This document shows positions 13,022-21,845 of a stretch of 22,402 bases of DNA, in pieces. Positions within the stretch are counted from its first letter, which is position 1. The number at the start of each line of letters is the position of its first letter. The stretch comes from CALIZF01 sp046292445 (GTDB taxonomy: Bacteria > Pseudomonadota > Alphaproteobacteria > Rhodobacterales > Rhodobacteraceae): positions 1 through 22,402 of the forward strand of contig JBKBQT010000034.1 in the NCBI GenBank assembly GCA_046292445.1, given 5' to 3'. A program made the translations under genes and the position numbers. The notes beneath the pieces were generated by a model, which was not told the origin of the DNA, made no database searches, and worked only from the letters and a program-made list of their open reading frames with translations.

Positions 13022-16000
13022 TCAGCTGCACCCGCTCGTTGCGCCGCAGGTGTTGCACTTCATGCAGGTTCCGTTGCGCACGAGCGTGTAGTTGCCGCAT
13101 TCGCCGCAGGGATCGCCCTCGTAGCCCTGTATCCTGGCCCGCGCGCGCGCATCCATCGCCACCGTTCCGGTGGCGAGCGCGGTGGCGCCGGATACCTCGG
13201 GCACCAGCGTGGTGAGCATCGCCATCGGATCGCCCGCAAGCCCGGTGGTCGCCATCCCGCCCTGCAGCACCACAAGCTCCTGCGGGAGGCGCTTGCGCAG
13301 ATAGCCGGTCGAGGACACGTGCCGCAGCACCTCGAGCCCGCGCGAGGCGGCGGCATCCGACACTTCGGCGATGTTGCGCCGCCCCTCTTCGTCGCCGCGG
13401 CCCAGCTCGTCGAAGGAATGGCCCCGCGGCGGCACATGCGCAAGATCCGTCCGGTCGAGGTAGGAGATCGCCAGTTCGCGGAAGATGTAGTCGAGGATGG
13501 AGGTCGCGTTCTTGACGCTGTCGTTGCCCTGCACCATCCCGGCCGGCTCGAACCGGGTGAAGGTGAAGGCCTCGACGAATTCCTCCAGCGGAACGCCGTA
13601 TTGCAGGCCGACGCTGACCGCGATGGCGAAGTTGTTCATCATCGCGCGAAAGCCCGCGCCTTCCTTGTGCATGTCGATGAAGATTTCCCCAAGGGAACCA
13701 TCGGCATATTCGCCGGTCCTGAGGTATACCTTGTGGCCGCCGACGATCGCCTTCTGGGTATAGCCCTTGCGCCGCTCGGGCAGCTTGACGCGGTGCGAGC
13801 GGACGATCTCGCGCACGATGACCTTCTCGATGATCTTCTCGGCGATCACCTGCGCCCTGGCCGCCGGCGCGCCCGATGCGAGCACCTCTTCGGCCTCGGC
13901 ATCGTCCTCGACCAGCGCCGAGGCGAGCGGCTGGCTCAGCTTCGATCCGTCGCGGTAGAGCGCGTTGGCCTTGACCGCGAGCGACCAGGACAGTTCGTAG
14001 GCCGCGAGGCAATCCTCGATGGCGGCCGTGTTGGGCATGTTGATCGTCTTGGAGATCGCGCCCGAGATGAAGCTCTGCGCCGCCGCCATCATGGTGATGT
14101 GGCTTTCGACCGACAGGAACCGCGTGCCGGTCTTGCCGCAGGGATTGGCGCAGTCGAACACGCTCAGGTGCTCGGGCTTCAGATGCGGTGCCCCTTCCAG
14201 CGTCATCGTCCCGCAGACATGGTCGTTCGCCGCGTCGATCTGCGCCTTGGTGAAGCCGAGGTGGCGCAGCATGTCGAAGGTCGGATCGGCCAGCTTCTCG
14301 GCCGGGATCCCCAGCGTGCCCTGGCAGAAATCGGCGCCGAGCGTCCACTGGTTGAACACGAAGCGGATGTCGAAGGCCGAGGGCAGCGCCGCCTCGATCC
14401 GGGCGATTTCGGCCGGGCCGAAGCCGTGGCCGGTCAGCGCGGTGTGGTTGATCCCCGGCGCCTGCCCGAGGCTCGCATGGCCGACGGCATGGGCGATGAT
14501 CTCGGCCACCTCGGCGGGGCTGTAGCCGAGCTTGTCCAGCGCGGCGGGCACCGACTGGTTGATGATCTTGAAATACCCGCCGCCCGCGAGCTTCTTGAAC
14601 TTCACCAGCGCGAAATCGGGCTCGATGCCGGTGGTGTCGCAATCCATGACAAGGCCGATGGTCCCGGTGGGCGCGATCACGGTCGCCTGCGCGTTGCGAT
14701 AGCCATGCGCCTCGCCGAGCGCCAGCGCCTCGTCCCAGGCCGACCGGGCGAGCGCCACCAGACCCGCATCGGGGCAGTTGGCGGCATCAAGCGCCACGGG
14801 GGCGACGTTCACCCCCTCGTAATCCGCCGCGCCCCATGCCGCCCGGCGATGGTTGCGGATGACGCGCAGCATGTGCTCGCGGTTGCGTGCATAGCCCGGA
14901 AAGGCCCCAAGCTCGCCCGCCATCTCGGCCGAGGTCGCATAGCTGACCCCGGTCATGATCGCGGTCAGCGCGCCGCAGAGCGCCCGGCCCTGCGGACTGT
15001 CGTAGCCCAGCCCCATGTTCATCAGCAGCCCGCCGATATTGGCATAGCCTAGGCCGAGGGTGCGGAAATCGTAGGACCGCTGCGCGATCTCCTTCGACGG
15101 GAACTGCGCCATCATCACGCTGATTTCCAGCGTCACCGTCCACAGCCGCGTGGCATGGACATAGCCCTCGGCATCGAACCGCTGCCCGTCCCAGAACCGC
15201 AGGAGGTTCATCGAGGCGAGGTTGCAGGCGGTATCGTCGAGGAACATGTATTCCGAACAGGGGTTCGACGCCCGGATCGGCCCGTCGGCCGGGCAGGTGT
15301 GCCAGGCGTTGACGGTATCGTGGAACTGGATGCCGGGATCGGCGCAGGCCCAGGCGGCATGCCCGATCTGATCCCACAGCGCGCGCGCCTTGAGCGTCTT
15401 GGACACGCGCCCGTCGGTGCGGCGGGTGAGCTGCCAGTCGCCATCCTCGCGCACGGCGCGCAGGAAGGCATCGGTCACGCGAACCGAGTTGTTGGAATTC
15501 TGACCCGACACGGTGGCATAGGCTTCGGAATCCCAGTCGGTGTCGTAGGTCGGGAACTCGATCGCGGTATAGCCCTGGGCGGCGTATTGCAGGACGCGGT
15601 TGATGTAGGTCTCCGGGATCATCGCCTTCTTCGCCGCCCGGATCGCGCCCCTGAGCGCGGCGTTGCGCGCCGGATCGGTCGCGCCGCCTTCGTTCGCGGG
15701 CACACTCGAACCCGTGGCGTGCGCCCGCTCACCGTCATGCGCCTTGATGGCGGCAAAGATGGCGTTCAGATGCGCCTCATGCGCCTTGGACCCGGCCACA
15801 AGCGATGCGACCTTCTGTTCCTCGATCACCTTCCAGTTGATGAAGGCCTCGATATCGGGGTGGTCCATGTCGCAGATCACCATCTTGGCCGCCCGCCGCG
15901 TGGTGCCGCCCGACTTGATCGCGCCGGCCGCCCGGTCGCCGATCTTGAGGAAGCCCATCAGCCCAGAGGACCGCCCCCCGCCCGAGAGCCGCTCGCCCTC

Positions 16001-16720
16001 GCCGCGCAAGCTCGAGAAATTCGTGCCCGTGCCCGATCCGTATTTGAACAGCCGCGCCTCGCGCACCCACAGATCCATGATCCCGCCCTCGTTCACGAGA
16101 TCGTCGGCCACCGACTGGATGAAGCAGGCATGCGGCTGGGGGTGTTCATAGGCGCTGGTCGATTGCGTCAGCTTGCCCGTGACCGGATCGACGTAGAAAT
16201 GCCCCTGGCTCGGCCCGTCGATGCCGTAAGCCCAGTGCAGGCCGGTGTTGAACCACTGCGGGCTGTTCGGTGCCGCCATCTGCCGCGCGAGCATGTGGCG
16301 CATCTCGTCGTAATAGGCACGGGCATCGGCCTCGGTCGTGAAATAGCCGCCCTTCCAGCCCCAGTAGCACCACGCGCCTGCCAGCCGGTCGAACACCTGC
16401 CGCGCGCTCGTCTCGCCGACGAAGCGCTCGCCTTCGGGCAGCGCCTCGAGCGCGGCGGTATCGGCGACCGAGCGCCACAGGAACTCGGGGACGCCCTTTT
16501 CCTTCACGCGCCTCAGGCGTGCAGGGATGCCGGCCTTGCGGAAATACTTCTGGGCCAGAACGTCCGAGGCGACCTGGCTCCAGCCCTCGGGCACCTCGAC
16601 CGCGTCGTTGCGGAACACCACCGATCCGTCGGGGTTCCTGATCTCGCTCGTCGTGGTGGCGAAGGCGATCGTGCCATAGGCGCCGCCGGCCTCGGTCGTG
16701 AACTTGCGCTCGATCCGCAT
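13022..16720 (-). CDS. nrdJ: Vitamin B12-dependent (class II) ribonucleotide reductase
   Basis: NrdJ reduces ribonucleotides to deoxyribonucleotides using adenosylcobalamin as radical source, independent of oxygen. The product is about 1232 residues, normal for the long alphaproteobacterial form. Diagnostic sites are Cys199 in HPQPHACF (redox cysteine of the active site), the catalytic NPCSE at 486-490 with thiyl-radical Cys488, and APTGTIGLVMDCD further on. The C-terminus is Cys-rich (CGECG, CMKCNTCG, GCS), a zinc-ribbon-like tail that includes redox-shuttle cysteines. I favour ATG 16720 (MRIERKF) because homologues begin so and GGGGA lies about 5 nt upstream; ATG 16735 would add five residues. 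The 3' end is 216 bp from the TetR-family start, both on the minus strand. Expression is probably controlled by NrdR through the two boxes upstream. Confidence 0.97.
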   Translation of the reverse strand: MRIERKFTTEAGGAYGTIAFATTTSEIRNPDGSVVFRNDAVEVPEGWSQVASDVLAQKYFRKAGIPARLRRVKEKGVPEFLWRSVADTAALEALPEGERFVGETSARQVFDRLAGAWCYWGWKGGYFTTEADARAYYDEMRHMLARQMAAPNSPQWFNTGLHWAYGIDGPSQGHFYVDPVTGKLTQSTSAYEHPQPHACFIQSVADDLVNEGGIMDLWVREARLFKYGSGTGTNFSSLRGEGERLSGGGRSSGLMGFLKIGDRAAGAIKSGGTTRRAAKMVICDMDHPDIEAFINWKVIEEQKVASLVAGSKAHEAHLNAIFAAIKAHDGERAHATGSSVPANEGGATDPARNAALRGAIRAAKKAMIPETYINRVLQYAAQGYTAIEFPTYDTDWDSEAYATVSGQNSNNSVRVTDAFLRAVREDGDWQLTRRTDGRVSKTLKARALWDQIGHAAWACADPGIQFHDTVNAWHTCPADGPIRASNPCSEYMFLDDTACNLASMNLLRFWDGQRFDAEGYVHATRLWTVTLEISVMMAQFPSKEIAQRSYDFRTLGLGYANIGGLLMNMGLGYDSPQGRALCGALTAIMTGVSYATSAEMAGELGAFPGYARNREHMLRVIRNHRRAAWGAADYEGVNVAPVALDAANCPDAGLVALARSAWDEALALGEAHGYRNAQATVIAPTGTIGLVMDCDTTGIEPDFALVKFKKLAGGGYFKIINQSVPAALDKLGYSPAEVAEIIAHAVGHASLGQAPGINHTALTGHGFGPAEIARIEAALPSAFDIRFVFNQWTLGADFCQGTLGIPAEKLADPTFDMLRHLGFTKAQIDAANDHVCGTMTLEGAPHLKPEHLSVFDCANPCGKTGTRFLSVESHITMMAAAQSFISGAISKTINMPNTAAIEDCLAAYELSWSLAVKANALYRDGSKLSQPLASALVEDDAEAEEVLASGAPAARAQVIAEKIIEKVIVREIVRSHRVKLPERRKGYTQKAIVGGHKVYLRTGEYADGSLGEIFIDMHKEGAGFRAMMNNFAIAVSVGLQYGVPLEEFVEAFTFTRFEPAGMVQGNDSVKNATSILDYIFRELAISYLDRTDLAHVPPRGHSFDELGRGDEEGRRNIAEVSDAAASRGLEVLRHVSSTGYLRKRLPQELVVLQGGMATTGLAGDPMAMLTTLVPEVSGATALATGTVAMDARARARIQGYEGDPCGECGNYTLVRNGTCMKCNTCGATSGCS

Positions 16721-16867
16721 CCTGTCTGTCCCCATCCTGCGCGGCCCGTTCGCCGCCTGCCTGTATCCATCCGGGCCACACGCCGTCCGATCCCGCGCAG
16801 GTTTGCGCGCAGGACTGGCGCCCCTGTGGGCGCCGCTTGCGATCCGGTCGTGTTCCCCGCCTTGGCG

Positions 16868-16883
16868 ACACCAGATGTTGTGT
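16868..16883. promoter_or_regulatory. NrdR box 1 in the nrdJ promoter
   Basis: ACACCAGATGTTGTGT is a near-palindrome fitting the NrdR consensus (ACAC-A-AT-T-GTGT pattern) at all outer positions and at core C4, A6, A8, T9, T11 and G13. It overlaps the presumed -10 element of nrdJ. NrdR is the (d)ATP-sensing repressor of ribonucleotide reductase genes. Confidence 0.72.
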
Positions 16884-16904
16884 CTGCGTTCGGCGCTTTG
16901 TCAA
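16876..16904 (-). promoter_or_regulatory. Candidate nrdJ promoter
   Basis: On the minus strand a perfect -35 TTGACA (16904-16899) is followed after 17 bp by ACAACA (16881-16876) as a weak -10. Transcription from about 16869 would give a leader of roughly 150 nt before the nrdJ start. That leader contains a 7-bp hairpin, GGCGCCC/GGGCGCC (16817-16834). I see no clear cobalamin-riboswitch B12 box. Confidence 0.5.
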
Positions 16905-16914
16905 ACTGTCGTAT
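16899..16914. promoter_or_regulatory. NrdR box 2 in the nrdJ promoter
   Basis: TGTCAAACTGTCGTAT matches the NrdR core less well (C4, A6, T9, T11 and G13 agree). It lies exactly 31 bp centre-to-centre from box 1 and overlaps the -35. Paired boxes on the same face of the helix, about three turns apart, are the usual NrdR arrangement. Confidence 0.5.
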
Positions 16915-16920
16915 TCGCTC

Positions 16921-17087
16921 GGCGCGATCAACGGTTTTTTATGCGCCCAAGGCAGAAATTCCGCTTGACGGCCCGATCCGATGATCCGGGCCCCTGCGGC
17001 AGCCCCGCTGGCAAAAGCAACGCCCGGCAAGGGCTTCGCGGCGCGGCTTGCGATCCGGGCTGAAGGTCTGGTGCTGCGGGCGGCGGC
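16921..17087. other. Spacer between the nrdJ promoter and tRNA-Pro, nothing recognised
   Basis: Together with the nrdJ promoter region this belongs to the 350-bp gap 16736-17087. I find no gene. Downstream of the tRNA on the minus strand a weak GCCC/GGGC stem is followed by GTTGCTTTT (about 17036-17015), a possible but poor terminator. Further on is an isolated A6 tract (minus). Confidence 0.3.
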
Positions 17088-17164
17088 TGGTCGGGGCGAC
17101 AGGATTCGAACCTGCGACCTGCGGTACCCAAAACCGCCGCGCTACCAGGCTGCGCCACACCCCG
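17088..17164 (-). tRNA. tRNA-Pro (anticodon TGG)
   Basis: The minus strand from 17164 to 17088 folds into a standard 77-nt tRNA including an encoded CCA end (17090-17088). The acceptor arms CGGGGTG and CGCCCCG pair with one G-U. The D arm contains GCGCAGCCTGGTAGCGC. The anticodon arm GCGGT-TTTGGGT-ACCGC puts TGG in the loop, and the T arm has GCAGGTTCGAATCCTGT. TGG reads proline CCA, and possibly other CCN codons by wobble. A TATAGA lies 7 nt upstream as a possible -10. The DUF192 gene ends 62 bp upstream on the same strand. Confidence 0.97.
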
Positions 17165-17226
17165 TGCGCCCTCTATAGGCGCGGCGGCGCGGCGGCGGAA
17201 GCCCCGGCTGACACGGGCGGCCCGAA

Positions 17227-17718
<492 letters not shown>

Positions 17719-18257
17719 GCCACCACCTGCACCGCCATCCGTCCGCGCTTGCCCTCGACGATCCGCAGCCCCACCGCTTCGCCGGCCTGAAGATCGGCCA
17801 GGCCGGACTGGCGGAGCACCTCGATATGGATGAACACATCCTCGGGCCGGGCGAACACATTGGCAAAGCCAAAGCCCTTGACCTTGTCGAACCATTTCAC
17901 CCGCGCCGGCTCCACCGGCTGGGCCGACCAGTCCGGCGCCGCCTCGCCTGCGGGCGCATCGGCCAGAACGAAAGTTGCGTTCGCGGCGGGCGGCACGATC
18001 GACACGACCTCGACCGCCTGGACCCCGCGCGCGGTCTGCACCGCGATCACGTCGATCTCGGCCCCGTCGGCGACCGAGCCCTGGCCGAAATTCCGCAACA
18101 CGTTGGCATGCAACAGGATATCGGGCCCGCCATCGTCGGAAACGATGAAGCCGAAACCCTTTACCGGGTCAAACCACTTGACCCTTCCGTGCACCCGTTC
18201 GGGCGCAGCAGTATCGTCCTGCATGCGCAACCCGTCTATTTGTCTGTCCCCGCTTGC

Positions 18258-18286
18258 GGTATCGCGCCTGATGCCATCTCGTTCAA
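18258..18286 (-). promoter_or_regulatory. Candidate promoter of the cold-shock gene
   Basis: On the minus strand TTGAAC (18286-18281) and GATACC (18263-18258) are 17 bp apart and would give a leader of about 27 nt. The -35 is part of a tandem TTGAACTTGAAC. No long cold-shock-type leader is present. Confidence 0.35.
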
Positions 18287-18427
18287 GTTCAAAAAGACAC
18301 ATTCTTGACACGAAAAAGGATGAGATACCGATGGCCGCACGATTCGACCGCCGCAGCCCTCGGGGCGCCGCACGCGCGGCTCGCTGCCCGCAAAGGTTGC
18401 GCGCGGCCCGGTGCGCTCAGGCGCGGA

Positions 18428-19039
18428 TCAGGGGTTCAGGCGGCTCACGGACCATGGCGCCTCGACCGCCGGGCGCGCCCAGCGAAAGCGGTCGTGCAGC
18501 CGGAAGGCGCCATCGGCCCAGAACTCGATCTCCAGCGGCGTGATGCGGATGCCGCCCCAGAACGGCGGGCGCGGCGGGTTCATCCCGTGCTGCGCGGTCA
18601 CCCGGGCCACCTCGGCCAGCAGCGCCCCGCGCGAGGCGAGCGGTTCGGACTGGCGCGAGGCCCAGGCGCCCAGCCGCGAGCGCAGCGAGCGGCTGGCGAA
18701 ATAGGCATCGGCCTTCGGGCCATCCTCGCGGCTGGTGACCCCCCGCACCCGGATCTGGCGGCGCAGCGATTTCCAGTGCAGCACGAAGGCCGCCTTGCCC
18801 GCACCCGCGATCTCCTGCGCCTTGCGGCTTTCGTAATTGGTGTAGAACACGAAGGCCGCCGGCTCGATCTCCTTGAGCAGGACCATGCGCACATTGGGCA
18901 TGCCGGCCGCGTCCACCGTGGCCAGCGCGATGGCGTTGGGATCGTTCGGCTCGACCGGCTCGGCCTCGGCAAGCCATGCCCGGGCGAGGGCGAAGGGATC
19001 GTCCCCGGCAAAGATGCCCGTCCTGTCGGCGTCGGCCAT
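18428..19039 (-). CDS. pdxH: Pyridoxamine 5'-phosphate oxidase
   Basis: PdxH is an FMN enzyme that oxidises pyridoxine or pyridoxamine 5'-phosphate to pyridoxal 5'-phosphate, the last step of vitamin B6 cofactor supply, in the cytoplasm. The 203-residue product has normal length. It shows the FMN-binding RMVLLKE (51-57) and FYTNYESRK (65-73), the HWKSLRRQIRVRG segment (88-100), SRQSEPL, and the C-terminal FWGGIRITPLEIEFW and DRFRW blocks, ending in RLNP. The start at ATG 19039 has a strong GGGAGG 6 nt upstream. It is divergent from fabI across 85 bp, an arrangement I associate with Rhodobacterales. The spacer 18225-18427 downstream contains no recognised gene. Confidence 0.97.
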   Translation of the reverse strand: MADADRTGIFAGDDPFALARAWLAEAEPVEPNDPNAIALATVDAAGMPNVRMVLLKEIEPAAFVFYTNYESRKAQEIAGAGKAAFVLHWKSLRRQIRVRGVTSREDGPKADAYFASRSLRSRLGAWASRQSEPLASRGALLAEVARVTAQHGMNPPRPPFWGGIRITPLEIEFWADGAFRLHDRFRWARPAVEAPWSVSRLNP

Positions 19040-19051
19040 GTCCCACCTCCC

Positions 19052-19080
19052 TTGATGCGCCCGCCCCGTTCGCCTAGAGG
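19052..19080 (+). promoter_or_regulatory. Candidate fabI promoter
   Basis: TTGATG (19052-19057) and TAGAGG (19075-19080) are separated by 17 bp, 44 bp before the fabI ATG. The -35 starts one base after the pdxH Shine-Dalgarno (read on the other strand), so the divergent signals are packed tightly. Confidence 0.35.
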
Positions 19081-19124
19081 GTGCAGGATCGGGCGGCAAG
19101 GTGGGCAGGACGGGGGCAAAGTCA

Positions 19125-19964
19125 ATGCGGCTGATGGACGGCAAGCGCGGCCTGATCATGGGGCTGGCCAACGACAAGTCGATCGCCTGGGGCATCGCGC
19201 GCAACCTCGCCGAGCATGGCGCGACGCTCGCCTTTTCCTACCAGGGCGAGGCTCTGCGCAAGCGGGTCGAGCCGCTGGCGGCGCAGACCGGATCGGCCTT
19301 CCTGCACGAATGCGATGTCGGGGACGAGGCATCGATGGACGGGCTTTTCGCGCGGATCGGGGCGGAATGGGGCGGGCTCGACTTTGCCGTGCATGCCATC
19401 GCCTTTTCCGACAAGAACGAGCTGCGCGGCCGCTACGTCGATACGAGCCGCGAGAATTTCCGCGTGTCGATGGATATCTCGGTCTATTCCTTCACCGCGA
19501 TGTGCCGCCGCGCCGCGGCGCTGATGACCCGCGGGGGGAGCCTTCTGACGCTGACCTACTACGGGGCGGAAAAGGTCATGCCGCACTACAACGTCCAGGG
19601 CCTCGCCAAGGCCGCGCTCGAGGCCTCGGTGCGCTACATCGCCGAGGATCTGGGCCGCGACGGCATCCGGGTGAACGCGATCAGCGCCGGGCCGATCAAG
19701 ACGCTGGCGGCGAGCGGGATCGGCGATTTCCGGTATATCCTGAAGTGGAACGAGCTGAACTCGCCGCTGCGGCGCAACGTGACGCAGGACGAGGTGGGCA
19801 AGTCGGCGCTCTACCTGTTGTCGGACCTCGGATCGGGGGTGACGGGCGAGGTGCTGCATTGCGATGCAGGCTATCATGCCGTCGGCATGAAGGCGGTCGA
19901 TGCGCCCGACATCGACGTGGTGACCGGGCGCAAGAGCGCGAACGGCGGGGGGACCGCGCAATGA
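19125..19964 (+). CDS. fabI: Enoyl-[acyl-carrier-protein] reductase (NADH), FabI type
   Basis: FabI reduces trans-2-enoyl-ACP in the last step of each cycle of type II fatty acid synthesis. The 279-residue protein is an SDR-fold enzyme with the FabI-specific nucleotide-binding segment GLANDKSIAWGIA (13-25). The AIAFSDKNELRG substrate region is present, as is the catalytic pair Tyr155 and Lys162 in the Y-x6-K spacing typical of enoyl reductases (YNVQGLAK). The AGPIKTLAASGI helix seen in triclosan-binding FabI follows. ATG 19125 is chosen over GTG 19101, which adds eight unconserved residues; ATG 19134 is also possible. Its stop overlaps the gpt start (ATGA), so the two are translationally coupled. 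Confidence 0.96.
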   Translation: MRLMDGKRGLIMGLANDKSIAWGIARNLAEHGATLAFSYQGEALRKRVEPLAAQTGSAFLHECDVGDEASMDGLFARIGAEWGGLDFAVHAIAFSDKNELRGRYVDTSRENFRVSMDISVYSFTAMCRRAAALMTRGGSLLTLTYYGAEKVMPHYNVQGLAKAALEASVRYIAEDLGRDGIRVNAISAGPIKTLAASGIGDFRYILKWNELNSPLRRNVTQDEVGKSALYLLSDLGSGVTGEVLHCDAGYHAVGMKAVDAPDIDVVTGRKSANGGGTAQ

Positions 19965-20464
19965 ACGACCGGCTGCCGCATGAAAAGGGGTTCCATGTGT
20001 CATGGGACCAGCTTCACCGCGATGCCCGCGCGCTCGCCTGGCGGCTCGACCGGCAGGGCCCCGATGCGGGCGCCTGGCGCGCGGTGGTGGCGGTCACGCG
20101 CGGCGGCATGGCGCCGGCGATGATCGTCAGCCGCGAGCTCGACATCCGGGTGGTGGACACGATCAGCATCAAGTCCTACGACCGGCAGACCCAGGCCGCC
20201 CCGCGGCTCATCAAGGCGCCGCAGGCCGATCTGATGGGCGACGGGACGGGGATCCTGATCGTCGACGACCTCGTGGATTCGGGCAAGACGCTGGAGCTGA
20301 TCCGGGGCCTCTACCCGCGGGCGCATTGCGCGACGGTCTATGCCAAGCCGCAGGGCCGCGCGATGGTCGATACCTTCATCACCGAAGTGAGCCAGGATAC
20401 CTGGATCTTCTTTCCCTGGGACATGGCGCTGCAGTATGTCGAACCCTATCGCGGGCGGGACTGA
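19961..20464 (+). CDS. gpt: Xanthine-guanine phosphoribosyltransferase
   Basis: This type I phosphoribosyltransferase salvages guanine, xanthine and, less well, hypoxanthine with PRPP, giving the nucleotides. The 167 residues include VAVTRGGMAPAMIVSREL (43-60), the VDTISIKSYD segment (65-74) and the PRPP-binding loop LIVDDLVDSGKT (99-110), with the paired Asp residues. Near the end TWIFFPWDM supplies the aromatic (Trp148) that stacks on the purine. It is slightly longer than the E. coli enzyme (152). The ATG overlaps the fabI stop by four bases; a G-rich stretch just upstream acts as ribosome site. It is followed by the second copy of the 45-bp repeat. Confidence 0.95.
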   Translation: MNDRLPHEKGFHVSWDQLHRDARALAWRLDRQGPDAGAWRAVVAVTRGGMAPAMIVSRELDIRVVDTISIKSYDRQTQAAPRLIKAPQADLMGDGTGILIVDDLVDSGKTLELIRGLYPRAHCATVYAKPQGRAMVDTFITEVSQDTWIFFPWDMALQYVEPYRGRD

Positions 20465-20505
20465 CGTGACGCGCGCGCCCCGGCCCGGCGCCGGCGCTGC
20501 ACGCC

Positions 20506-20550
20506 CTGCGGGAGCCTCCGGCGGGGATATTTGGGCCAGCCTGAAGCCGC
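20506..20550. repeat. 45-bp interspersed intergenic repeat, copy B
   Basis: Identical over all 45 bases to 3071-3115 and in the same absolute orientation. Here it lies 41 bp after gpt and 31 bp before the aminotransferase start, both on the plus strand. Its orientation relative to the upstream gene is therefore opposite to copy A. A CCGGCGCCGG palindrome (20484-20493) precedes it. Confidence 0.85.
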
Positions 20551-20581
20551 GGGGTCGGTGCGGGATGCGAGGGGTCGAGCC

Positions 20582-21769
20582 ATGGTCCTGCCGCTGAACC
20601 CGGCGATGGCGGCGGCCTTTGCGCCGCCGGTGATGGAGGCGCGGCGCTGGCTGGCCGAGACGGCGCTGCCGCCGGGGCTCGACCTCATCAACGTGAGCCA
20701 GGCCGCGCCGGTCGAGCCGCCGGTCGAGGGCCTGCGCGCGGCGCTGGCCGAGGCGGCGCTGCACGATCCGGCGGCGCATCTCTACGGGCCGGTGCTGGGC
20801 CTGCCGGCGCTGCGGGCCGAGGTGGCGGCGCAGTGGTCGGCGGCCTATGGCGGGGCGATCGCGGCGTCGCAGGTGGCGATCACGCAGGGCTGCAACCAGG
20901 CCTTCTGCGCCGTGCTCGCGACGATCGCCGGGGCGGGCGATGCGGTGCTGCTGCCCAGCCCGTGGTATTTCAACCACAAGATGTGGTGCGACATGGCCGG
21001 GGTCGCGGCCTTGCCCCTGCCCTGCGGGCCGGACATGGTGCCCGATGCCGAGGCCGCCGCGGCGCTGATCGACGCGCGCACGCGCGCCATCGTGCTGGTG
21101 ACGCCGAACAACCCCACGGGGGCGGAATACCCGGCCCCTGTGCTGGACGCCTTCTTCCGGCTGGCGCGGGATCGGGGGCTGGCGCTGATCGTGGACGAGA
21201 CCTACCGCGATTTCGATGCCCGCAGCGGCGCGCCCCATGCGCTTTTCGCCGAAGGCGACTGGGCCGGGACGCTGGTGCATCTCTACAGTTTTTCCAAGGC
21301 CTATCGGCTGACCGGGCACCGGGTGGGGGCGATCGTCGCCGATGCCGGACGGCTGGCGCAGGTGGAGAAGTTCCTCGACACGGTGGCGATCTGCCCGGGC
21401 CAGCTCGGGCAGATCGGGGCACTCTGGGGGATGCGGAACCTCGCGCAATGGGTGGCGGGCGAGCGGGCCGAGATCCTCGGCCGGCGGGCGGCGGTCGCGG
21501 CGGGGCTGGCGGGGCTGGACGGCTGGCGGCTGGACGGCTGCGGCGCCTATTTCGCCTGGGTCCGGCATCCTTTCGCCCTGCCGTCCGATCAGGTGGCGCG
21601 CGCCGCGCTGGCGCAGCAGGGCATCCTGATGCTGCCGGGGACGATGTTCACCCCGCCGGGCGATGCGCTGGGGGCGCAGAGCCTGCGGATCGCCTTTGCC
21701 AATGTCGATCGGGCGGGGATCGGGCGGCTGGTGGCGCGGCTCGGCGCGCTCGATCTGCCGCGGGCGTGA
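20582..21769 (+). CDS. Class I/II PLP-dependent aminotransferase
   Basis: The 395-residue protein is a fold-type I aminotransferase of the aspartate aminotransferase family. It carries YGPVLGLPALRAEVA (68-82), NNPTG (176-180), the PLP-pairing Asp205 and Tyr208 in VDETYRDFD, the Schiff-base Lys239 in YSFSKAYRLTGHRVG, and a C-terminal LRIAFAN with the likely substrate-carboxylate Arg. Substrate specificity (aspartate, aromatic or other amino acids) is not readable. The start at ATG 20582 follows GAGGGG (20569-20574) 7 nt upstream. The frame is open back to 20531, but that segment lies inside the intergenic repeat. It sits between gpt and the foldase gene; any functional link to them is unclear. 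Confidence 0.92.
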   Translation: MVLPLNPAMAAAFAPPVMEARRWLAETALPPGLDLINVSQAAPVEPPVEGLRAALAEAALHDPAAHLYGPVLGLPALRAEVAAQWSAAYGGAIAASQVAITQGCNQAFCAVLATIAGAGDAVLLPSPWYFNHKMWCDMAGVAALPLPCGPDMVPDAEAAAALIDARTRAIVLVTPNNPTGAEYPAPVLDAFFRLARDRGLALIVDETYRDFDARSGAPHALFAEGDWAGTLVHLYSFSKAYRLTGHRVGAIVADAGRLAQVEKFLDTVAICPGQLGQIGALWGMRNLAQWVAGERAEILGRRAAVAAGLAGLDGWRLDGCGAYFAWVRHPFALPSDQVARAALAQQGILMLPGTMFTPPGDALGAQSLRIAFANVDRAGIGRLVARLGALDLPRA

Positions 21770-21776
21770 GCGGGCG

Positions 21777-21808
21777 GGGCGCGGGCTTGCCCGCAGCCCC
21801 CCGCGCCC
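21777..21808 (+). terminator. GC stem-loop between aminotransferase and foldase genes
   Basis: GGGCGCGGG and CCCGCGCCC form a perfect 9-bp stem with a 14-nt loop. The left arm and loop also contain the smaller dyad GCGGGC/GCCCGC. No T tract follows, so it may be an attenuator, an mRNA-end stabiliser or a weak terminator before the next gene's ribosome site. Confidence 0.4.
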
Positions 21809-21845
21809 GTAAAGGAAGCGGTGCAGCGAGGGGGGCGAGGGACGC

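Noticed and set aside
12017..15052. 1011-codon open frame antisense to nrdJ
   Set aside because: Its size is remarkable, but it mirrors a strongly conserved gene, shows no domain, and its composition follows the third-position GC bias of nrdJ.
16835..17058. 13-bp repeat GCTTGCGATCCGG at 16835-16847 and 17046-17058 flanking the nrdJ leader and tRNA region
   Set aside because: A few identical 13-mers are expected by chance in 22 kb of GC-rich sequence; no extension beyond 13 bp.
17088..17164. tRNA-Pro as an integration site for a mobile element
   Set aside because: No integrase, no repeated tRNA 3' end and no foreign-looking genes are seen next to it; both neighbours look like core genes.
18281..18292. 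GTTCAAGTTC as a LexA (SOS) box
   Set aside because: Alphaproteobacterial LexA boxes need GTTC-N7-GTTC; the spacing here is two bases.
18305..18543. Plus-strand small frame with an AAGGA upstream, between the cold-shock gene and pdxH
   Set aside because: The peptide is an Arg/Ala-rich string that runs on antisense into pdxH; it looks like chance coding.
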